A DNA stretch of 64,000 bases from Flavobacterium sp. (GTDB lineage Bacteria; Bacteroidota; Bacteroidia; Flavobacteriales; Flavobacteriaceae): assembly GCF_027484945.1 (NCBI RefSeq), contig NZ_JAIXRZ010000016.1, positions 20,972 through 84,971 of the forward strand, read 5' to 3'. The notes under the pieces were generated by a model that had not been told where the DNA came from, did no database searches, and saw only the letters and a list, made by a program, of their open reading frames with translations. The stretch's first letter is position 1. Every line of letters starts with the position of its first letter. Both the position numbers and the translations under genes were made by a program. Shown one piece after another: positions 61,448 to 64,000 of the stretch.

Positions 61448-62259
61448 ATTTTGGTAATTACTAATTCTACCCGACGGTCATACTGAGGGTCTTTTCCAAG
61501 TGGCTGCGTATTACCATATCCTTTGTAGGTCATACGATTTTTAGGAACGCGCCGAAAAGTTAAATATTTATACACGGCCATTGCGCGGTTTTCCGATAGT
61601 TTTCGTTTTCGTGTGTCTTTATCAATCGCTTCCTTTTGGTTTGGTGGAGTGCAACACACATGACCTTGTATTTCGAATTGAAGGTTTTTATAACGTAAAG
61701 TCAGTAATGCGATTTTATCCAACTCTTCTTTTGCTTTAGCGGTTAAACGACTACTTCCTTTTTCAAATAGAATGTTATCTAAAATGATATGATCACCTAC
61801 TACATGAGTTTTTTGAAGCATATTGTAATATCCCGGAAGAATAAGTTTCGGCAACTCACGCAAATTAATTACTAAATCTACCCGTCTATTTTTTGAACGC
61901 TTTTCGGGAAGATTTTCCACAATATCATCATCAATCAAGACCTTTCCTTTGCCTTCAATTGTTACAATAATTTTATTTTTAATTCCGTTTTCCAATAACT
62001 TATTTTGTATGGTTCCCGCCCGTTTTTTGGAAAGATTAAAGTTGTAGTCTTCTTTTCCTACGTCGTCTGTATATCCATAGATTTGAATGGATTCAATACG
62101 TGTTGAGTCGGTTCCTTTGATAAATGTAACAATATCGGCGGCCTGTTTATCATTAATGTCGAATTTGTCAAATTCAAAGTAAACCGAATGTACAATTTCT
62201 TCTTGAGCAAATCCAATTGCGCAAATCAATAGCGGTAACAATTTTAATAAACGGAACAT
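61444..62259 (-). CDS. OmpA family protein with two OmpA-like domains
   Basis: The 271-residue protein has a signal peptide (residues 1-18) and two OmpA C-terminal-like domains in tandem. The first (about 25-132) starts VYFEFDKFDINDKQAADI and ends KNRRVDLVINL. The second (about 155-271) starts ILFEKGSSRLTAKAKEELDK and ends YDRRVELVITK. Each should bind peptidoglycan via the NxxxR/RR motif, and the pair would tie the envelope to the cell wall. It overlaps the S41 gene by 1 base on the minus strand. Confidence 0.85.
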   Translation of the reverse strand: MFRLLKLLPLLICAIGFAQEEIVHSVYFEFDKFDINDKQAADIVTFIKGTDSTRIESIQIYGYTDDVGKEDYNFNLSKKRAGTIQNKLLENGIKNKIIVTIEGKGKVLIDDDIVENLPEKRSKNRRVDLVINLRELPKLILPGYYNMLQKTHVVGDHIILDNILFEKGSSRLTAKAKEELDKIALLTLRYKNLQFEIQGHVCCTPPNQKEAIDKDTRKRKLSENRAMAVYKYLTFRRVPKNRMTYKGYGNTQPLGKDPQYDRRVELVITKI

Positions 62260-63899
62260 TATTGAAGTATTTTTTGGTATTCTGTAGGGTTTGCTAAAAG
62301 TTGAGCGGCGCGCGCAATTTCGGTATTATTTTTAATATAATATTGGTATAATCCTTCTTTGTATTGGTAGCGGCGGATTAGTTCATCCAAAAGTAAACGC
62401 TTGATTTCTGTTTGGTTTTTGTCTAATTGAGCTTCTTCACTTTTTTGTAATGCTGCAAACAAAGCATCGTATGGTGCTTTTATTGCTTCGGCTACATTTT
62501 CCTTTTTTGCCTTTTCAAGCGTAGTTTTCAATGCCAATTCGGTTTCTGTATCAAAACTTATTTTTTCTTTTTTCAAAAAGGCTTTAAAATCAGAAAAATC
62601 GCCCTCGGTTATTGTTGGAATTGTATTTCCTAAATTGGGATGGCGGTAGTAATAATCGGTTGCAAAGTTGAATATCGCATCATTTTTTTGCAATACTTCG
62701 GCTATCGTACTTGTTTTGGTTTCGCCCATTTCAATATCGGGTTGAATTCCTCCACCATCATAAACCGTTCGTCCTTTCTTCGTTTTAAAGGCATTAAATT
62801 TATTGGCTTTTTGCGCTTTTCCGTCTTTGTCTTTATGGGCATAATCCAAGGCTTGTATACAGCGCCCAGAAGGAGTGTAGTATCTAGAAATTGTAACTTT
62901 TACCTGTGTTCCGTAGGTCATATCCAGCGGACGTTGTACCAATCCTTTGCCAAAACTACGACTTCCGATAATTACGGCGCGATCTAAGTCTTGTAAACCT
63001 CCTGAGACAATTTCAGAAGCCGAGGCGCTTTTGCCATCTACGATAATCGCTAAGGGAATATTGAGGTCTACGGGTTCGCGGGTAGTTTTGTAGGTTGCGT
63101 TGTATTTTTCATTTTTAGATTTGGTGGTCACAATAGTTTCACCTTTGGGTACAAATAAACTACATACATTCACAGCTTCGTTTAAGAGTCCGCCGGGGTT
63201 ACCGCGAAGATCCAAGATAATCCGTTCGGCACCTTGGTTTTTTAATTTTTCTAATGCTTCTTTGGTTTCGGTTGTGGTTTTGCGATTAAAGGCAGAAAGC
63301 ACAATATACCCCGTTTTTGCGTCGACCATTCCAAAATAGGGTACAGCATTGATTTCAACTTCGTCCAAAACAATAGTTGCATTTTGGGTTTTACCTTGTC
63401 GAATGAATTTGATGTCAACTTTAGTGTTTTTTGCCCCTTTTAATAATTGCGAAGCATCGTCTTTAAAGTCAGACAACAGCACATCTCCAATTTGGATAAT
63501 AGCATCCCCAGCTTTCAGTCCGGCTTTATCGGCAGGATAACCTTTGTAGGGCTCTTTGATGATGAGTTTATCTTCTTTACGAGAAATCATCGCACCAATA
63601 CCTGTATATTCTCCCGTATTATTGATTTTAAATTTTACAACGTCTTGTTCGTTGAAATAGTTCGTGTAGGGATCGAGATCGGCCAACATGCTTTTAATTG
63701 CTTTGTCCATCAACTCGGCAGGATTTACCTCATCCACATAGTTTTGATTGACCGTTTTAAATAAGTTGGTGAAGATTTCAATTTGTTTAGCGATTTCAAA
63801 AAAATCATCTTTGAAACCTGTGCCTATAAAAAAAACACCCACAGCAACTACAGGTATTATGAACCTTTTTTTAAGATTTTTTAGCATCATTTTGTCCAT
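62259..63899 (-). CDS. S41 family C-terminal processing peptidase (CtpA/Prc-like)
   Basis: The protease has a membrane/signal segment, a PDZ domain (EPYKGYPADKAGLKAGDAI, about residues 110-130 from this start) and the S41 serine protease core. SASASEIVSGGLQD holds the catalytic serine and GSRSFGKGLVQ the lysine. It should cut periplasmic proteins near their C-termini. I start at the ATG at 63899 (546 residues); ATGs at 63890 and 63887 are possible too. It overlaps the upstream partial gene by about 29 bases, so both are coupled. Confidence 0.9.
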   Translation of the reverse strand: MDKMMLKNLKKRFIIPVVAVGVFFIGTGFKDDFFEIAKQIEIFTNLFKTVNQNYVDEVNPAELMDKAIKSMLADLDPYTNYFNEQDVVKFKINNTGEYTGIGAMISRKEDKLIIKEPYKGYPADKAGLKAGDAIIQIGDVLLSDFKDDASQLLKGAKNTKVDIKFIRQGKTQNATIVLDEVEINAVPYFGMVDAKTGYIVLSAFNRKTTTETKEALEKLKNQGAERIILDLRGNPGGLLNEAVNVCSLFVPKGETIVTTKSKNEKYNATYKTTREPVDLNIPLAIIVDGKSASASEIVSGGLQDLDRAVIIGSRSFGKGLVQRPLDMTYGTQVKVTISRYYTPSGRCIQALDYAHKDKDGKAQKANKFNAFKTKKGRTVYDGGGIQPDIEMGETKTSTIAEVLQKNDAIFNFATDYYYRHPNLGNTIPTITEGDFSDFKAFLKKEKISFDTETELALKTTLEKAKKENVAEAIKAPYDALFAALQKSEEAQLDKNQTEIKRLLLDELIRRYQYKEGLYQYYIKNNTEIARAAQLLANPTEYQKILQ

Positions 63900-64000
63900 T
63901 TTTTTGGGTTTGCGTATGTACCCATTTGTCAAATAATTGTTGGGTTTTGGATTCGATTGCAGCAAAATCCATTCGGTCACGTGATTGGTAAAAAAACAAC
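63871..64000 (-). CDS. Partial gene of unknown family, right-edge fragment
   Basis: An open frame enters at the window's right edge and ends with TAA at 63873-63871. It gives about 43 C-terminal residues (around YQSRDRMDFAAIESKTQQL) with a basic, polar end. I do not recognise the family. It is in the same direction as the S41 gene, overlapping its start, so they are probably one operon. Confidence 0.5.
   Translation of the reverse strand, partial: LFFYQSRDRMDFAAIESKTQQLFDKWVHTQTQKNGQNDAKKS

Noticed and set aside
63974..63985. A fourth parS site at the CACGTG near the right edge
   Set aside because: The flanks (GGT and ATT) do not continue the palindrome, so it lacks the 14-16 base match of the other three.
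1..64000. CRISPR array, insertion sequence, toxin-antitoxin or known defence system
   Set aside because: No regularly spaced repeats, transposase, inverted-repeat-bounded element, Cas protein, restriction enzyme or toxin family was recognised in any reading frame.

Overview
The window is an AT-rich stretch of a Bacteroidota chromosome, almost certainly family Flavobacteriaceae and probably Flavobacterium or a close relative. This rests on the TAnnTTTG promoter boxes upstream of many genes, lineage-typical families (DUF5687, DUF4254, DUF6341, DUF6427, DUF4175, DUF4837, DUF2007, GH3-like proteins) and lineage-typical gene neighbourhoods. The species cannot be fixed from the sequence alone.

Layout. 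1-8.2 kb holds housekeeping and membrane genes: a cut-off DUF5687 permease-like protein, a TauE/SafE transporter, a PaaE-like reductase, a GT9 transferase with DUF4254, upp, two small membrane-family genes and purD. 8.3-25.8 kb is a surface-polysaccharide locus. It contains an adenylating CapK/PaaK-like enzyme, an ORF6N-domain gene, a UDP-GlcNAc 2-epimerase, three GT4-type and DUF1972 glycosyltransferases, an initiating sugar-phosphate transferase, a UDP-glucuronate decarboxylase-like enzyme, two O-antigen polymerase/ligase-like membrane proteins, a hexapeptide acyltransferase, a flippase, a lipoprotein, rfbD, rfbC, rfbA and a Wzz-like protein. The genes together suggest sugar-nucleotide supply (dTDP-sugars, UDP-ManNAc, UDP-xylose), stepwise assembly on a lipid carrier, flipping, polymerisation and chain-length control. 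rfbB is not in the window. 25.8-34.1 kb holds a DUF6909-like protein, a CarboxypepD_reg protein, a GH3-family protein, an M23-peptidase N-terminal remnant, tatA, tex and rpiB.

34.06-34.74 kb is a very AT-rich gap from which most genes point away on both sides. It carries repeated TGTTAATAA-type 9-mers and related DnaA-box-like words, and is proposed here as a candidate replication origin. The proposal is strengthened by three near-perfect parS palindromes at 48.55, 48.60 and 50.50 kb around ybeY and mnmG, because parS sites normally cluster near oriC.

34.7-64 kb is mostly informational and envelope housekeeping: DUF2007, rnr, a DUF2807 protein, a LysE-type exporter, tRNA-Cys, folB, glnS, an SPFH protein, an outer-membrane barrel, gltX, DUF4175, ybeY, mnmG, a methyltransferase, an OmpH-like lipoprotein, a Pif1-like helicase with a C-terminal HTH, a DoxX-like protein, holB, pgk, a LysM lytic transglycosylase, DUF4837, a GNAT enzyme, a tandem-OmpA protein and an S41 protease, with a cut-off gene at the right edge.

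No CRISPR array, insertion sequence, rRNA or prophage module was seen. The most unusual features are the candidate origin with its parS cluster, an intrinsic terminator whose loop contains the next gene's start codon (60.0 kb), and an M23-type protein that has lost its catalytic domain.
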